A stretch of DNA of 64,000 nt, from NCBI RefSeq assembly GCF_900116605.1, contig NZ_FPBC01000001.1:744001-808000 (forward strand). The letters are read 5' to 3'. Of the stretch, positions 1 to 9,668 are shown piece by piece (the stretch's first letter is position 1; every line of letters begins with the position of its first letter). The notes beneath the pieces were generated by a model that did no database searches, had not been told where the DNA came from, and worked only from the letters and a program-made list of their open reading frames with translations. The stretch is from Pseudomonas marincola (GTDB taxonomy: Bacteria > Pseudomonadota > Gammaproteobacteria > Pseudomonadales > Pseudomonadaceae). Both the position numbers and the translations under genes were made by a program.

Positions 1-173
1 CTGCGCTGGCACTGCTGGCCATGACGCTGGTGATTCAGTTGTTCGTATACCCCGATGCCTATCCGGTTCATGGCACATGGGCGGCGGTATTGCTGATGCT
101 GGCGGCCAAAGGGCCGGGCAAGCTATCAATCGATCATCTGATCGCAAAACACTATGGCTATAAATCAGCCTGA
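1..173 (+). CDS. DoxX family membrane protein, C-terminal part
   Basis: Only the last 56 codons are inside the window; the reading frame is open from base 3 and stops at 171-173. The visible part contains a hydrophobic segment ([16 protein letters not shown]), then a His/Trp stretch ([20 protein letters not shown]) and a short tail with IDHLI. This is the usual C-terminal end of DoxX/DUF417-like four-helix inner-membrane proteins, which are linked to quinone or redox chemistry. It ends 17 bases before the next gene and could share its transcript. The family call rests on the tail pattern alone, since the N-terminal two thirds are missing. Confidence 0.6.
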   Translation, partial: ALALLAMTLVIQLFVYPDAYPVHGTWAAVLLMLAAKGPGKLSIDHLIAKHYGYKSA

Positions 174-190
174 GACGTTAAAGTACGACC

Positions 191-544
191 ATGACTGCCA
201 TCACTCGCCTGTGCCTGCGTTTGCTCATCGGCCTGACCCTTGCCTTTAATGGCATGGCTCAAGCCGAGACGCATATGCCCTGCCCGATGCAGGCAAGCGA
301 GCAGAACGCCATGCATGCCCAGCACATGATGGATACGATGGATTGCTGCAACGACGCGGCAGATCACCAGTCCAGCAAAACGCCCTGCAAAGACGGCCAG
401 GACTGCAGCAGCGCCAATATTGTGTTGCCCCTGCCCGGCCTGACTACGCCGCTGGCGTTCTCTGCGCAGCGCACCCTCTCGACCTATCAAAGCTTCATCC
501 CTGCCAAGACCCCGTCCGGTGTCTGGCGCCCGCCCCGGGCCTGA
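191..544 (+). CDS. Small secreted Cys/His/Met-rich protein of a copper resistance locus (CopL-like)
   Basis: This 117-residue protein has a signal peptide at residues 1-25 (basic start, LLIGLTLAFNGMAQA, then E). The mature part is rich in potential metal ligands: HMPCPM, several HMM/HAQHMM clusters, a CC pair, and CKDGQDC around residues 65-75. The tail WRPPRA is typical of small proteins found directly upstream of heavy-metal efflux operons in Pseudomonas. It lies just ahead of a Cu/Ag RND efflux system, which suggests periplasmic copper binding or a regulatory role like that of CopL. No enzymatic motif is visible. Function is inferred from composition and position. Confidence 0.7.
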   Translation: MTAITRLCLRLLIGLTLAFNGMAQAETHMPCPMQASEQNAMHAQHMMDTMDCCNDAADHQSSKTPCKDGQDCSSANIVLPLPGLTTPLAFSAQRTLSTYQSFIPAKTPSGVWRPPRA

Positions 545-592
545 TTCCTGTTCTGACTTGATCACATCGCTCACGCCTTGCGCCTGAGCGAG

Positions 593-616
593 CTGGCGTG
601 CCGTTGCGCACGCCAG
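593..616 (+). other. Hairpin in the leader of the metal efflux operon
   Basis: CTGGCGTG and CACGCCAG form a perfect 8-bp stem around an 8-base loop, ending 28 bases before the preferred start of the channel gene at 644. There is no following T-run, so it is more likely a translational or mRNA-stability element than a terminator. Confidence 0.4.
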
Positions 617-643
617 ATCATCAATATGACTGGAATCAGTACG

Positions 644-1906
644 ATGAAAGTTCACCGTAGTCATCCACGACGCAGTGCCTGCGCACTCGTCTGTAGCCTC
701 GTGCTTGGCGAGTTCATCCCGAACATCAGCAGCGCCCTGACGCTGGATGAAGCCTTGCGTATCGCCGAAGCACAAGCGCCCTCCCTGAACGCCCAGACTG
801 CCGATGTTGAACTGGCGCGCAGCATGGCCAAGCCGGCCGACCAATTGCCCGACCCGAAACTCTTGCTGGGCCTGAACAACTTTCCCATCAGCGGCGATAA
901 TCGGGGCGAGTTGAACGCCGAGCCGATGACCATGCAAATGGTCGGCATCTCTCAGGAAGTCACCAGCAGCGACAAACGTCAGGCGCGGGTGGCCATGGCT
1001 CAGGCCACAATCGAAACGGCGCAGGCCCAGCGCCAGATCGAGCGGTTGAATGTGCGCCTGCAAACAGCGCTGGCATGGATTTCTGCGCGGGCGACTGAGC
1101 AAAAACTGCAGTTGTTCAAACAGCTCTACAGCGAAAATAAACTGTTCGCCGCCGCCATTCGCGCCAGCATCGCCGGGGGTCAGGGCCAGTCTGCCGACAG
1201 CGTCGCGCCCCGCCAGGAAGCCCTGTTATTGGCAGAACAACAGGACAGCCTTGAGCAGGAACGCAGCCAGCAACGTGCCGCATTGCGCCGCTGGATCGGC
1301 GAAGACGCCCGCCAACCGCTCACCGGCAAGTTGCCGCAATGGCAGCCTGCCCCGGCGCAATTCAGTCATGCACTGGAGCAGCATCCCGAGCTTGCGGTGT
1401 ATGAACCCATGAGCCGTCAGGCCGACGCTGCGATCAGCGCCGCCGTTGCCGAAAAGCAGCCGGACTGGGCCTGGCAGGTGGCGTACCAAAAGCGCGGCGC
1501 AGATTTCGGTGACATGGTCAGCGTGCAATTCAGCGTCGACTTGCCGGTGTTCGCTGGCTCGCGCCAAGACCCGAAAATTGCCGCTAGCCACTCCGCGCGC
1601 AATCGTCTGGACGCTCAACGCGAAGCCAAACTTCGCCAGCACCGCCAGCAGCTCGATGATTTGCAGGCGCAGTACCACCGGCTCGACCGCGCCGTGGAGC
1701 GCAGCCAGTCACAGTTGATCCCGCTGGCTATCGACAAGGTGCAACTAAGCCTTGCCGACTACCGCGCCGGCAAGAATCAACTCGCCAATCTGATCAGCGC
1801 CCGCCGTGAACTGATTGAAGCCCGCCTCAGGGATATCGACCTGCAACAACAGCGCTCACTCGTCAGCGCCAACCTGCATTACGCCTACACAGAGATCAGC
1901 CAATGA
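644..1906 (+). CDS. TolC-family outer-membrane channel of Cu/Ag RND efflux (CusC/CzcC-like)
   Basis: This is the outer-membrane factor that forms the exit duct of a tripartite metal pump. The frame is open from an ATG at 578, but the ATG at 644 gives a proper signal peptide (MKVHRSHPRR, hydrophobic core, cleavage near SSA-LTLDEA), so 644 is preferred (420 residues). The mature protein begins with LTLDEALRIAEAQAPSLNA, the classic TolC-family opening, and carries long Ala/Gln/Arg-rich coiled-coil helices (for example at 130-160 and 330-400). There is no lipobox, unlike E. coli CusC. Its stop overlaps the adaptor start (ATGA at 1903), implying translational coupling. Metal specificity is inferred from the partner pump. 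Confidence 0.88.
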   Translation: MKVHRSHPRRSACALVCSLVLGEFIPNISSALTLDEALRIAEAQAPSLNAQTADVELARSMAKPADQLPDPKLLLGLNNFPISGDNRGELNAEPMTMQMVGISQEVTSSDKRQARVAMAQATIETAQAQRQIERLNVRLQTALAWISARATEQKLQLFKQLYSENKLFAAAIRASIAGGQGQSADSVAPRQEALLLAEQQDSLEQERSQQRAALRRWIGEDARQPLTGKLPQWQPAPAQFSHALEQHPELAVYEPMSRQADAAISAAVAEKQPDWAWQVAYQKRGADFGDMVSVQFSVDLPVFAGSRQDPKIAASHSARNRLDAQREAKLRQHRQQLDDLQAQYHRLDRAVERSQSQLIPLAIDKVQLSLADYRAGKNQLANLISARRELIEARLRDIDLQQQRSLVSANLHYAYTEISQ

Positions 1907-3390
1907 ACACTCATCGCACCTACACGCTGCTCGGCGCGGCAATTCTGATCGGCCTCGGCGCCGCCGGGGGTTATTGGCTGGCACTGAGTAGCGGCGAGCA
2001 CGCCGCCGACATGTCGGCGATGCAACCCGCTGTGGCCGATAAAAAGGTCCTGTACTGGTACGACCCCATGTATCCGCAGCAGAAGTTCGATAAACCCGGC
2101 CCGTCACCGTTCATGGACATGGCCCTGGTGCCGCGCTACGCCCAGCAAGAAGCCTCGGGCGCTGCCGTGAGAATTGACTCCGCCGTGGCCCAGAACCTTG
2201 GCATACGCTTGGCGCCAGTGGTTCGCGACACGCTCGATTCGACACTGGACGCCACCGCCAACCTGAACATCAGTGACCGCGACCGCGCCGTATTGCAGGC
2301 CCCCGAACAGGCCTTTATCGAGAAGGTGTATCCGCTGGCAGAAGATGATCTGATCCGCGCGGGTGAGCCGATAGCCGACCTGCTGATTCCCGAATGGGTA
2401 CGCGCGCAAGAAGAGTTTCTGGCGCTGCGCAGCAGTGGCAACCGCCAACTATTGGCAGCCGCCCGCCAGCGCATGCGCCTGATCGGCATGCCGGCCGCGC
2501 TGATTGCAACGGTTGAGCGCGGCGGCAGGACCCAGACCGTATGGACATTGACCAGCCCGATTAACGGCGTAATCAAAAGCCTGGATGTGCGCCGTGGCAT
2601 GCGCCTCAATGCCGGCCAGGATTTGGCCAGCATCAGCGGTTTGGGCACGGTATGGCTGGACATAGACATCGCGCAGGGCAATGCAACGCGCGTGCAACCT
2701 GGCCAGTCACTGGAGGCACGCCTGAGTGCATTTCCAGGTGAAGTGTTCAGCGGCAAGGTCAAAGCCATATTGCCGGAAACAGACACCGACAGCCGCACGC
2801 TGCGGGTTCGCGCAGAACTTGATAATCCACAAGGACGCTTAAGGCCGGGCCTCACTGCGCAGGTTCGGATAAATACCGGAGCCGGTCGCGAGACATTGTG
2901 GATACCCACCGAGGCACTGATTCGCACCGGCCAACGAACACTGGTCATGTTGGCAGTCGGTGAAGGTGCTTATCAGGGCGTGGAAGTTCGCACAGGGCTC
3001 GAAGCCGGAGACCGCAGCGAAATTCTCGCTGGCCTGCAGGCGGGGCAAAACGTCGTGGTTTCAGGGCAGTTCCTGCTCGACTCCGAAGCCAGCTTGCAAG
3101 GGGTCGAGATACGCCGGCTGAGTGACAGTGCGGCAACCGAAGATGCAACAACTGCAAAACCTCTGCATGCCTCGCAAGGTGAAGTCATCGAGGTCAGTGC
3201 CAACGCTATCACCGTCGCCCACGGACCGTTCGAAACACTCGGCATGCCGGGCATGACCATGAGTTTCAAACTCGCCAAAGCAGAGCTTGCCGACGGTATT
3301 GAGGTTGGCGCGCACGTGCGCTTCGCGGTCAGCGAAGCGGATGCAGGGCTGATCGTTGAGCAACTGCAGGCAATGGAGGCTCAGCCATGA
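1903..3390 (+). CDS. cusB: Cu/Ag efflux RND periplasmic adaptor with N-terminal metal-binding and C-terminal CusF-like domains
   Basis: This 495-residue membrane-fusion protein links the inner-membrane pump to the channel. A signal anchor covers residues 8-28. Residues 49-80 are a heavy-metal binding domain ([12 protein letters not shown]...[11 protein letters not shown]) with the Met/Asp pattern seen in CusB-type adaptors. The central part has barrel-sandwich and beta-barrel segments typical of the family. Residues about 425-490 resemble Cus[14 protein letters not shown], then GMPGMTMSF, where the Met pair would ligate Cu(I)/Ag(I). In E. coli CusF is a separate chaperone, so here the metal donor appears fused to the adaptor. 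Both ends overlap neighbouring genes by ATGA junctions. Confidence 0.9.
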   Translation: MNTHRTYTLLGAAILIGLGAAGGYWLALSSGEHAADMSAMQPAVADKKVLYWYDPMYPQQKFDKPGPSPFMDMALVPRYAQQEASGAAVRIDSAVAQNLGIRLAPVVRDTLDSTLDATANLNISDRDRAVLQAPEQAFIEKVYPLAEDDLIRAGEPIADLLIPEWVRAQEEFLALRSSGNRQLLAAARQRMRLIGMPAALIATVERGGRTQTVWTLTSPINGVIKSLDVRRGMRLNAGQDLASISGLGTVWLDIDIAQGNATRVQPGQSLEARLSAFPGEVFSGKVKAILPETDTDSRTLRVRAELDNPQGRLRPGLTAQVRINTGAGRETLWIPTEALIRTGQRTLVMLAVGEGAYQGVEVRTGLEAGDRSEILAGLQAGQNVVVSGQFLLDSEASLQGVEIRRLSDSAATEDATTAKPLHASQGEVIEVSANAITVAHGPFETLGMPGMTMSFKLAKAELADGIEVGAHVRFAVSEADAGLIVEQLQAMEAQP

Positions 3391-6300
3391 TTGCTGCGTT
3401 GATTCGCTGGTCGGTTAACAACCGGTTTCTGGTATTGCTCGCGACCTTGTTCATCACGGCATGGGGAACGTGGGCGGTGCAGAATACCGCAATTGATGCC
3501 CTGCCCGATCTCTCCGATGTACAGGTGATTATCCGCACGCCCTACCTCGGACAGGCGCCGCAGATTGTCGAAAATCAGGTCACGTATCCGCTCGCCACGA
3601 CCATGCTTTCAGTGCCCGGCGCCAAGACCGTTCGCGGCTATTCGTTCTTTGGTGACAGCTACGTGTATGTGCTGTTTGAAGACGGCACCGATCTGTACTG
3701 GGCGCGCTCGCGCGTGCTCGAATACCTGAGCCAGGTACAAAGCCGCTTGCCCGCCGAAGCCAAGCCCAGCCTGGGCCCGGACGCCACCGGCGTTGGCTGG
3801 ATATACCAGTACGCGCTGGTTGACCGCAGCGGCAAACACGACCTTGCGCAACTGCGGGCATTGCAGGACTGGTTTCTCAAATTTGAGCTGAAAACCATCG
3901 CCAACGTCGCTGAAGTCGCGACTATCGGCGGCATGGTCAAGCAATACCAAGTGGTACTTGATCCGGTGAAAATGGCCAGCCTGGGGATAACCCAGGCGCA
4001 GATCACCGCGGCAATTGGCGAGGCCAATCAGGAAACCGGCGGCGCGGTCATGGCGCTGGCCGAGACCGAGTTCATGGTGCGCGCTTCGGGCTACCTGAAA
4101 ACATTGGATGACTTTCGCGCCATCCCCCTGAAACTCAGTGCACGCGGAGTCCCGGTCACGCTCGGTGATGTGGCGCACATTCAACTGGGCCCGGAAATGC
4201 GCCGGGGCATTGGCGAACTCGATGGCGAAGGCGAAGTGGTGGGCGGCGTGGTGATTTTGCGCAGCGGCAAAAACGCCCGCTCCACCATTGCCGCGGTGAA
4301 GAGCAAACTGGAGGAACTCAAGAGCAGCCTGCCGGAGGGCGTCGAGATCGTCAGCACTTACGACCGCAGTCAGTTGATTGACCGCGCGGTGAGCAATCTC
4401 AGCTTCAAGTTACTTGAAGAGTTCGTGGTGGTTGCGTTGGTCTGCGGGCTGTTTCTCTGGCATCTGCGTTCCGCCATGGTCGCCATCGTCTCGCTGCCGG
4501 TTGGCGTGCTGATCGCCTTTGCCGTGATGCACCAGCAAGGCGTCAACGCCAACATCATGTCGCTGGGCGGCATCGCCATTGCCATCGGCGCAATGGTCGA
4601 TGCCGCGGTGGTGATGATCGAGAACGCGCACAAGAAGATCGAAGCCTGGCATGAGCAAAATCCGGGCAAAACCCTCGAAGGCGCTGCGCATTGGCGAGTC
4701 ATTACCGACGCCGCTGTAGAGGTCGGCCCCGCGCTGTTTTTCAGCCTGATGATCATTACCCAGTCGTTCATTCCGGTGTTCACTTTGCAGGCGCAGGAAG
4801 GCCGCTTGTTCGGCCCGCTGGCGTTTACCAAGACTTACGCCATGGCAGCCGCCGCCGGTTTGTCGGTGACGCTGGTACCGGTGTTGATGGGCTACTGGAT
4901 TCGCGGGCGTATTCCCAGCGAAAAGCAGAATCCGCTCAACCGCGGCCTTATCGCGATTTACCAGCCGCTGCTCGACGCGGTTCTGCGCAAACCCAAAACC
5001 ACTATGATGGCTGCAGGCCTGCTGTTCTTGAGTGCAGCCTGGCCGTTGGCGCATTTGGGCGGCGAGTTTTTACCGCCCCTCGACGAAGGTGATCTTTTGT
5101 ACATGCCGTCCGCGCTGCCGGGTTTATCCGCGCAAAAGGCCGGGCAGTTGCTGCAGCAGACCGATCGCCTGATTAAAACCGTGCCAGAGGTTGCCAGTGT
5201 GTTTGGCAAGGCCGGGCGCGCCGAGTCCGCCACCGATCCGGCGCCGCTGGAGATGTTCGAAACCACCATTCAGTTCAAGCCACAAGCGCAGTGGCGCGAG
5301 GGCATGACGCCCGCCAAATTGATCGAGGAGCTTGACCGTGTGGTGCAAGTGCCGGGCTTGAGCAACATCTGGATCGCGCCCATCCGCAACCGCATCGACA
5401 TGCTCGCCACCGGCATCAAAAGCCCAATTGGGGTCAAGGTTGCGGGGCAGAATCTGGCGCAGATCGACGCCATTACCCAGGCCGTTGAAAAGGTCGCGAA
5501 ACAGGTTGATGGCGTTAGTTCGGCACTCGCCGAACGGTTGACGGGCGGGCGTTATATTGATGTCGATATCAAGCGCAAAGCCGCCGCGCAATACGGCCTT
5601 AACATCGCCGAGGTCCAGGCGATTGTCGCCGGTGCGATTGGTGGGCAGAACATCGGTGAAACCGTAGAAGGCTTGGCGCGCTTCCCGATCAGCGTGCGTT
5701 ACCCGAAGGAGTGGCGTGACTCGCCGAGTCGCCTGCGCGAACTGCCGATCATCACCGCGAACGGCAGCCAGATTACCTTGGGCATGGTCGCCAGCATAAG
5801 CGTCAGCGACGGACCGCCGATGCTCAAAAGCGAAAACGCCCGTCCCTCGGGCTGGGTTTACATTGATGTACGCGAGCGCGATCTGGCCTCGGTGGTCAGC
5901 GACTTGCGCGAAGCAATCGATCAGAACGTGACGCTACAGCCGGGCATGAGCTTGAGTTACGCCGGGCAATTCGAGTTTCTTGAGCGCGCCAATGCGCGCC
6001 TGAAACTGGTAGTACCGGCGACATTGCTGATCATCTTTGTGCTGCTGTATCTGACCTTTCAGCGGTTCAGCGAAGCGCTGCTGATCATGTCCACCCTGCC
6101 CTTTGCCTTAACCGGCGGCATCTGGTTTCTCTACTGGCTGGATTACAACTTGTCGGTGGCAACCGGGGTCGGTTTTATCGCCCTGGCCGGCGTCGCGGCC
6201 GAGTTCGGGGTCATCATGCTGCTGTACCTGAAAAACGCCTGGCAACAGCGATTGGCGCTCGGGCAAAACTCGCCAGCAGCCTTGCTTGATGCAATCCGTG

Positions 6301-6503
6301 AAGGCGCCGTTCAGCGCGTAAGGCCCAAGGCGATGACCGTGGCGGTGATTATTGCCGGTTTGCTGCCGATTCTGCTCGGCAGTGGCACCGGTAGTGAGGT
6401 GATGAGCCGTATCGCCGCGCCGATGGTGGGCGGCATGATCACCGCGCCGCTGCTGTCGCTGTTTGTACTGCCCGCGGCCTACCGGCTGATGCAGCGCAAG
6501 TAG
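3387..6503 (+). CDS. cusA: Heavy-metal efflux RND pump, CusA type (Cu+/Ag+)
   Basis: This is a proton-driven inner-membrane transporter of 1038 residues, normal for the HME-RND family. The first membrane helix starts at residue 13 and [15 protein letters not shown] follows, as in CusA. The relay segment [17 protein letters not shown] in the fourth membrane helix carries the conserved Asp. The three substrate-site methionines of E. coli CusA are present at the same numbers: M573 (DLLYMPSAL), M623 (APLEMFETT) and M672 ([12 protein letters not shown]). This supports Cu(I)/Ag(I) rather than Co/Zn/Cd export. Its start overlaps the adaptor stop. A strong hairpin follows the stop codon. Confidence 0.92.
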   Translation: MIAALIRWSVNNRFLVLLATLFITAWGTWAVQNTAIDALPDLSDVQVIIRTPYLGQAPQIVENQVTYPLATTMLSVPGAKTVRGYSFFGDSYVYVLFEDGTDLYWARSRVLEYLSQVQSRLPAEAKPSLGPDATGVGWIYQYALVDRSGKHDLAQLRALQDWFLKFELKTIANVAEVATIGGMVKQYQVVLDPVKMASLGITQAQITAAIGEANQETGGAVMALAETEFMVRASGYLKTLDDFRAIPLKLSARGVPVTLGDVAHIQLGPEMRRGIGELDGEGEVVGGVVILRSGKNARSTIAAVKSKLEELKSSLPEGVEIVSTYDRSQLIDRAVSNLSFKLLEEFVVVALVCGLFLWHLRSAMVAIVSLPVGVLIAFAVMHQQGVNANIMSLGGIAIAIGAMVDAAVVMIENAHKKIEAWHEQNPGKTLEGAAHWRVITDAAVEVGPALFFSLMIITQSFIPVFTLQAQEGRLFGPLAFTKTYAMAAAAGLSVTLVPVLMGYWIRGRIPSEKQNPLNRGLIAIYQPLLDAVLRKPKTTMMAAGLLFLSAAWPLAHLGGEFLPPLDEGDLLYMPSALPGLSAQKAGQLLQQTDRLIKTVPEVASVFGKAGRAESATDPAPLEMFETTIQFKPQAQWREGMTPAKLIEELDRVVQVPGLSNIWIAPIRNRIDMLATGIKSPIGVKVAGQNLAQIDAITQAVEKVAKQVDGVSSALAERLTGGRYIDVDIKRKAAAQYGLNIAEVQAIVAGAIGGQNIGETVEGLARFPISVRYPKEWRDSPSRLRELPIITANGSQITLGMVASISVSDGPPMLKSENARPSGWVYIDVRERDLASVVSDLREAIDQNVTLQPGMSLSYAGQFEFLERANARLKLVVPATLLIIFVLLYLTFQRFSEALLIMSTLPFALTGGIWFLYWLDYNLSVATGVGFIALAGVAAEFGVIMLLYLKNAWQQRLALGQNSPAALLDAIREGAVQRVRPKAMTVAVIIAGLLPILLGSGTGSEVMSRIAAPMVGGMITAPLLSLFVLPAAYRLMQRK

Positions 6504-6513
6504 CCCATGCCCG

Positions 6514-6540
6514 CCGTGCAGCGCCAGGCGCGCTGCACGG
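6514..6540. terminator. Strong hairpin between convergent cusA and DUF72 genes
   Basis: CCGTGCAGCGC and GCGCTGCACGG form a perfect 11-bp GC-rich stem with a 5-base loop, placed between two converging stop codons. Neither strand has a good T-run after it, so termination is inferred from position and stem strength. Confidence 0.5.
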
Positions 6541-6541
6541 A

Positions 6542-7402
6542 TCACAGCAAACCGAGTTGCTCGGCGGGTGGCGCAATGTCGATGGCAGGCAATGCCGGCA
6601 GACCCGGCAAACGCGTCATCAGTTGTTCGTGAAAGCGCCGTGCCAACAACGGCGCCAGGCGATTGTCCGAGGTGTGCAAGTACACATGCGGGGTGAGACC
6701 GGCTTCGATCCACTGCGCCACTTTATCCAGCCAAGGCTCGATAAATGGATCATTCGCCAGTAACTGCGGATGGCCAATAAAACGTACCTGCGGCGCCTGG
6801 CTGAACGCAGCGGGGCGAATGGGCAGCCGCGGCTTTTTATCCTGCGCATGCACAACCGAGGCATCTGCGGAGGTACAACTGAACAGCGCGCGCGAGTCCA
6901 GACAAATGCGCTCAACGCCTCTGTCCAGCAACAATCGGTTAAGTGCTTTCTCCTCCTCGCCTTTAGCGAAAAAGTGCGGATGACGCACCTCGACGGCTAA
7001 CGCCCCTTCCCCCCAATGGTCGATAAAGCTGGCTAACTCGGGTAACCGCCGCGGCTCGAAACTGGCTGGCAATTGCAGCCAGTACGGGGTCACTCTCGGG
7101 CCTAATGGCGCCAGCAATTGGCGGAACTGATCAACCGCTTCAAACTGCAGGCGCAAGTCACCGGAGTGGCTGATATCGCCAGGCAATTTGGCGCAAAAAC
7201 GGAATGAGCCGGGCATGGTCTCAGCCCAGCGCGCAATCGTCGCCTGCGAGGGCCGCGCATAGAAAGTGGTGTTGCCTTCAACGGTATTGAACAGCTGGCA
7301 GTAATGGCCAAGAAAGTCAGTGCTGCGGGCCTCATCGGGATACACCAGGCCGCGCCAGGCGTTCTCACTCCACGACGGGCAACCCAAATAATAAGGAATC
7401 AT
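6542..7402 (-). CDS. DUF72 domain protein (YecE-like)
   Basis: This 286-residue protein opens with MIPYYLGCPSWSENAWRGLVYP, the standard DUF72 start. It continues with FNTVEGNTTFYARPS and FRFCAKLPGDISH, which are conserved strand ends of its TIM-barrel fold. WGEGALAVEVRHPHFF and DSRALF are also family hallmarks. The biochemical role of DUF72 proteins is not established; no catalytic assignment is made. It converges on cusA and is followed, on its own strand upstream, by unrelated housekeeping genes, so it is probably transcribed alone. Confidence 0.85.
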   Translation of the reverse strand: MIPYYLGCPSWSENAWRGLVYPDEARSTDFLGHYCQLFNTVEGNTTFYARPSQATIARWAETMPGSFRFCAKLPGDISHSGDLRLQFEAVDQFRQLLAPLGPRVTPYWLQLPASFEPRRLPELASFIDHWGEGALAVEVRHPHFFAKGEEEKALNRLLLDRGVERICLDSRALFSCTSADASVVHAQDKKPRLPIRPAAFSQAPQVRFIGHPQLLANDPFIEPWLDKVAQWIEAGLTPHVYLHTSDNRLAPLLARRFHEQLMTRLPGLPALPAIDIAPPAEQLGLL

Positions 7403-7453
7403 TGATAACCCAGCAGACGGTCAGTTGCTGCAACGCCCGTACGCATCAGCCGG

Positions 7454-7813
7454 TCAGGCGAACAGATCGAGACCTACGACCTGCAGGCCATCGGAGTCGG
7501 CGACAAAGGCGGCGGTGCTGCTGTAACTGGCGATGGCCTGAGCGGCGCGGTTGTTCAGGCGCGGTTGGTAGTCCTGATCAGGCTGCGTGGCAGGTAACCG
7601 GCCGTACAAGCTGTCGGTGGTCGATGAGGCAGTTGTTGCAGAATAGACCTGCAAACCCGATGTGGACGAGCCCGGCGCAGGGCTGACAACTGCATCCGGA
7701 CGCTGCGCGGTTTGCTGGGTGTCTTGCTGGATTTGCCGATACGCAGACGAAGCCGTTCCCTGTCGCGGGCTGCGATCCAGTGAAACCGGCAATGACGGGG
7801 CGTCTATACGCAT
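7454..7813 (-). CDS. Conserved hypothetical protein
   Basis: This 119-residue protein has no signal peptide or membrane segment. It is Ser/Thr/Gln/Ala-rich and probably largely disordered up to about residue 75 (SSAYRQIQQDTQQTAQ, VVSPAPGSSTSG). A better-structured tail follows: LNNRAAQAIASYSS, then LQVVGLDLFA. This layout, a low-complexity N-terminus followed by a short helix and a hydrophobic end, matches small Pseudomonas proteins of unknown function that I associate with the tsaB region. It lies 99 bases downstream of tsaB, beyond a hairpin. No function can be assigned. Confidence 0.6.
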   Translation of the reverse strand: MRIDAPSLPVSLDRSPRQGTASSAYRQIQQDTQQTAQRPDAVVSPAPGSSTSGLQVYSATTASSTTDSLYGRLPATQPDQDYQPRLNNRAAQAIASYSSTAAFVADSDGLQVVGLDLFA

Positions 7814-7868
7814 CTAATACTGCTCAAAAAATAATCAGAACGCTAATTTGAACTGCAATTTAACCTGC

Positions 7869-7904
7869 GCCCGGCACCTTGGCAACAATGGCCAGGTGCC
7901 GGGC
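7869..7904 (-). terminator. Terminator-like hairpin after tsaB
   Basis: GCCCGGCACCT and AGGTGCCGGGC form an 11-bp stem with an interrupted 14-base loop, beginning 8 bases past the tsaB stop. The minus strand continues with only a short AT-rich run (GGTTAAATT), so the terminator is moderate at best. Confidence 0.5.
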
Positions 7905-7912
7905 ATCACAAA

Positions 7913-8596
7913 CTACTGGCGTTCAGCCTTCGGCGTGGCGACCTGATCACGCAAGTACACCGGCAACGCCTGATCCGCCGGCAGTGCCTCGCCACGCGCC
8001 CAGGCAAAACCGGCCAGCGCCAGAACGTCTTCAGCGTGTGGCAGCATGGCGGGTTCGCACGCCTTGAGCGTGACATCAATACGCTCGGCAAACGTGCCCC
8101 AACCGGTGCCTGCACCGTACCAGTCGCCACTCGCGCCGGCTGGCAAACTGGCAGATTCTGGCGCGCAAACGCGCTCGTTTTCCTGCAAGCGCATCTCGCC
8201 ATCTTCGAGGCTGTAGCAGCCCCAGTAGACTTCATCCATGCGCGCATCAATCGCCGCCGCTACTTGGCTTACGCCCTGCTCGCGATAGGCCCGCTGAGCC
8301 AGTGCCGCCAGATTGGAAACCGGCAGTACCGGGCGGTCCAGCGCAAAACCCAGCCCCTGAACCACACCGATGGCAATCCGAATACCGGTAAACGCGCCAG
8401 GCCCACGGCCAAAAGCGATGGCGTCGAGTTGAGACAATTCAACACCCGCCTCCGCCAGCAGGTTCTTGATCATCGGCAGCAGACGCTGCGCATGCAGGCG
8501 TGGAATCACCTCGTAATGACTGGTCACCTTGCCGTTATGCAGCAAGGCAACCGAACAGGCTTCAGTCGCGGTATCCAGGGCCAACAAGGTGGTCAT
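7913..8596 (-). CDS. tsaB: tRNA threonylcarbamoyladenosine biosynthesis protein TsaB
   Basis: TsaB is the non-catalytic partner of TsaD in the complex that installs the threonylcarbamoyl group on A37 of ANN-decoding tRNAs. The 227 residues begin MTTLLALDTATEACSVALL, the ASKHA-fold phosphate-1-like start of TsaB. HAQRLLPMIKNLLAEAG and IAFGRGPGAFTGIRI follow, the most conserved TsaB segment. The length is normal. It stands alone between terminators: adk upstream has tandem terminators, so tsaB probably has its own promoter at 8597-8671. Confidence 0.93.
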   Translation of the reverse strand: MTTLLALDTATEACSVALLHNGKVTSHYEVIPRLHAQRLLPMIKNLLAEAGVELSQLDAIAFGRGPGAFTGIRIAIGVVQGLGFALDRPVLPVSNLAALAQRAYREQGVSQVAAAIDARMDEVYWGCYSLEDGEMRLQENERVCAPESASLPAGASGDWYGAGTGWGTFAERIDVTLKACEPAMLPHAEDVLALAGFAWARGEALPADQALPVYLRDQVATPKAERQ

Positions 8597-8671
8597 TGCA
8601 CAATCCAGAAAATCGGAGCCAGTGAATTCAGGCGGGGGCGCATTATACCTGCAGTTGCGCCGCTAAAACGA

Positions 8672-8695
8672 CTACGGCCCGCAAGCGGGCCGTAG
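8672..8695 (-). terminator. Rho-independent terminator (second of two after adk)
   Basis: CTACGGCCCGC and GCGGGCCGTAG form a stem of at least 9 bp. On the minus strand it is followed at once by TCGTTTTAG, giving the expected U-rich tail for transcripts coming from adk. Confidence 0.8.
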
Positions 8696-8737
8696 GATGA
8701 GCAATCAGGGCATGAGGCCAGTTGCTCGCTAAAACCT

Positions 8738-8764
8738 CAGGTAAGCCGCAAAGGCGCTTACCTG
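8738..8764 (-). terminator. Rho-independent terminator (first of two after adk)
   Basis: CAGGTAAGC and GCTTACCTG form a perfect 9-bp stem around 9 bases, 8 bases past the adk stop. On the minus strand it is followed by AGGTTTTAG. With the second stem at 8672 it makes a tandem stop. Confidence 0.7.
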
Positions 8765-8771
8765 TGCAGTC

Positions 8772-9437
<666 letters not shown>

Positions 9438-9668
9438 TTAAGTAGTAATCGTCGGACTCGCCTCATGGGGCCAATCTCAATAATAGGTTTCGGCTGTTGG
9501 ACACAGGGGTGCCAAATTGCCAAAGGCCGATCAAGATACACAGCGCACACCCAGCGCACAAGCCATCGAAAGTAGCAGGAACCTCAATGGCACAAAAGTC
9601 GCACGTGGTCTAATGTCGCAGGCCCGAAAAGACCCGAACCTGCGCCATCACACGTCGATAAACGAGCC

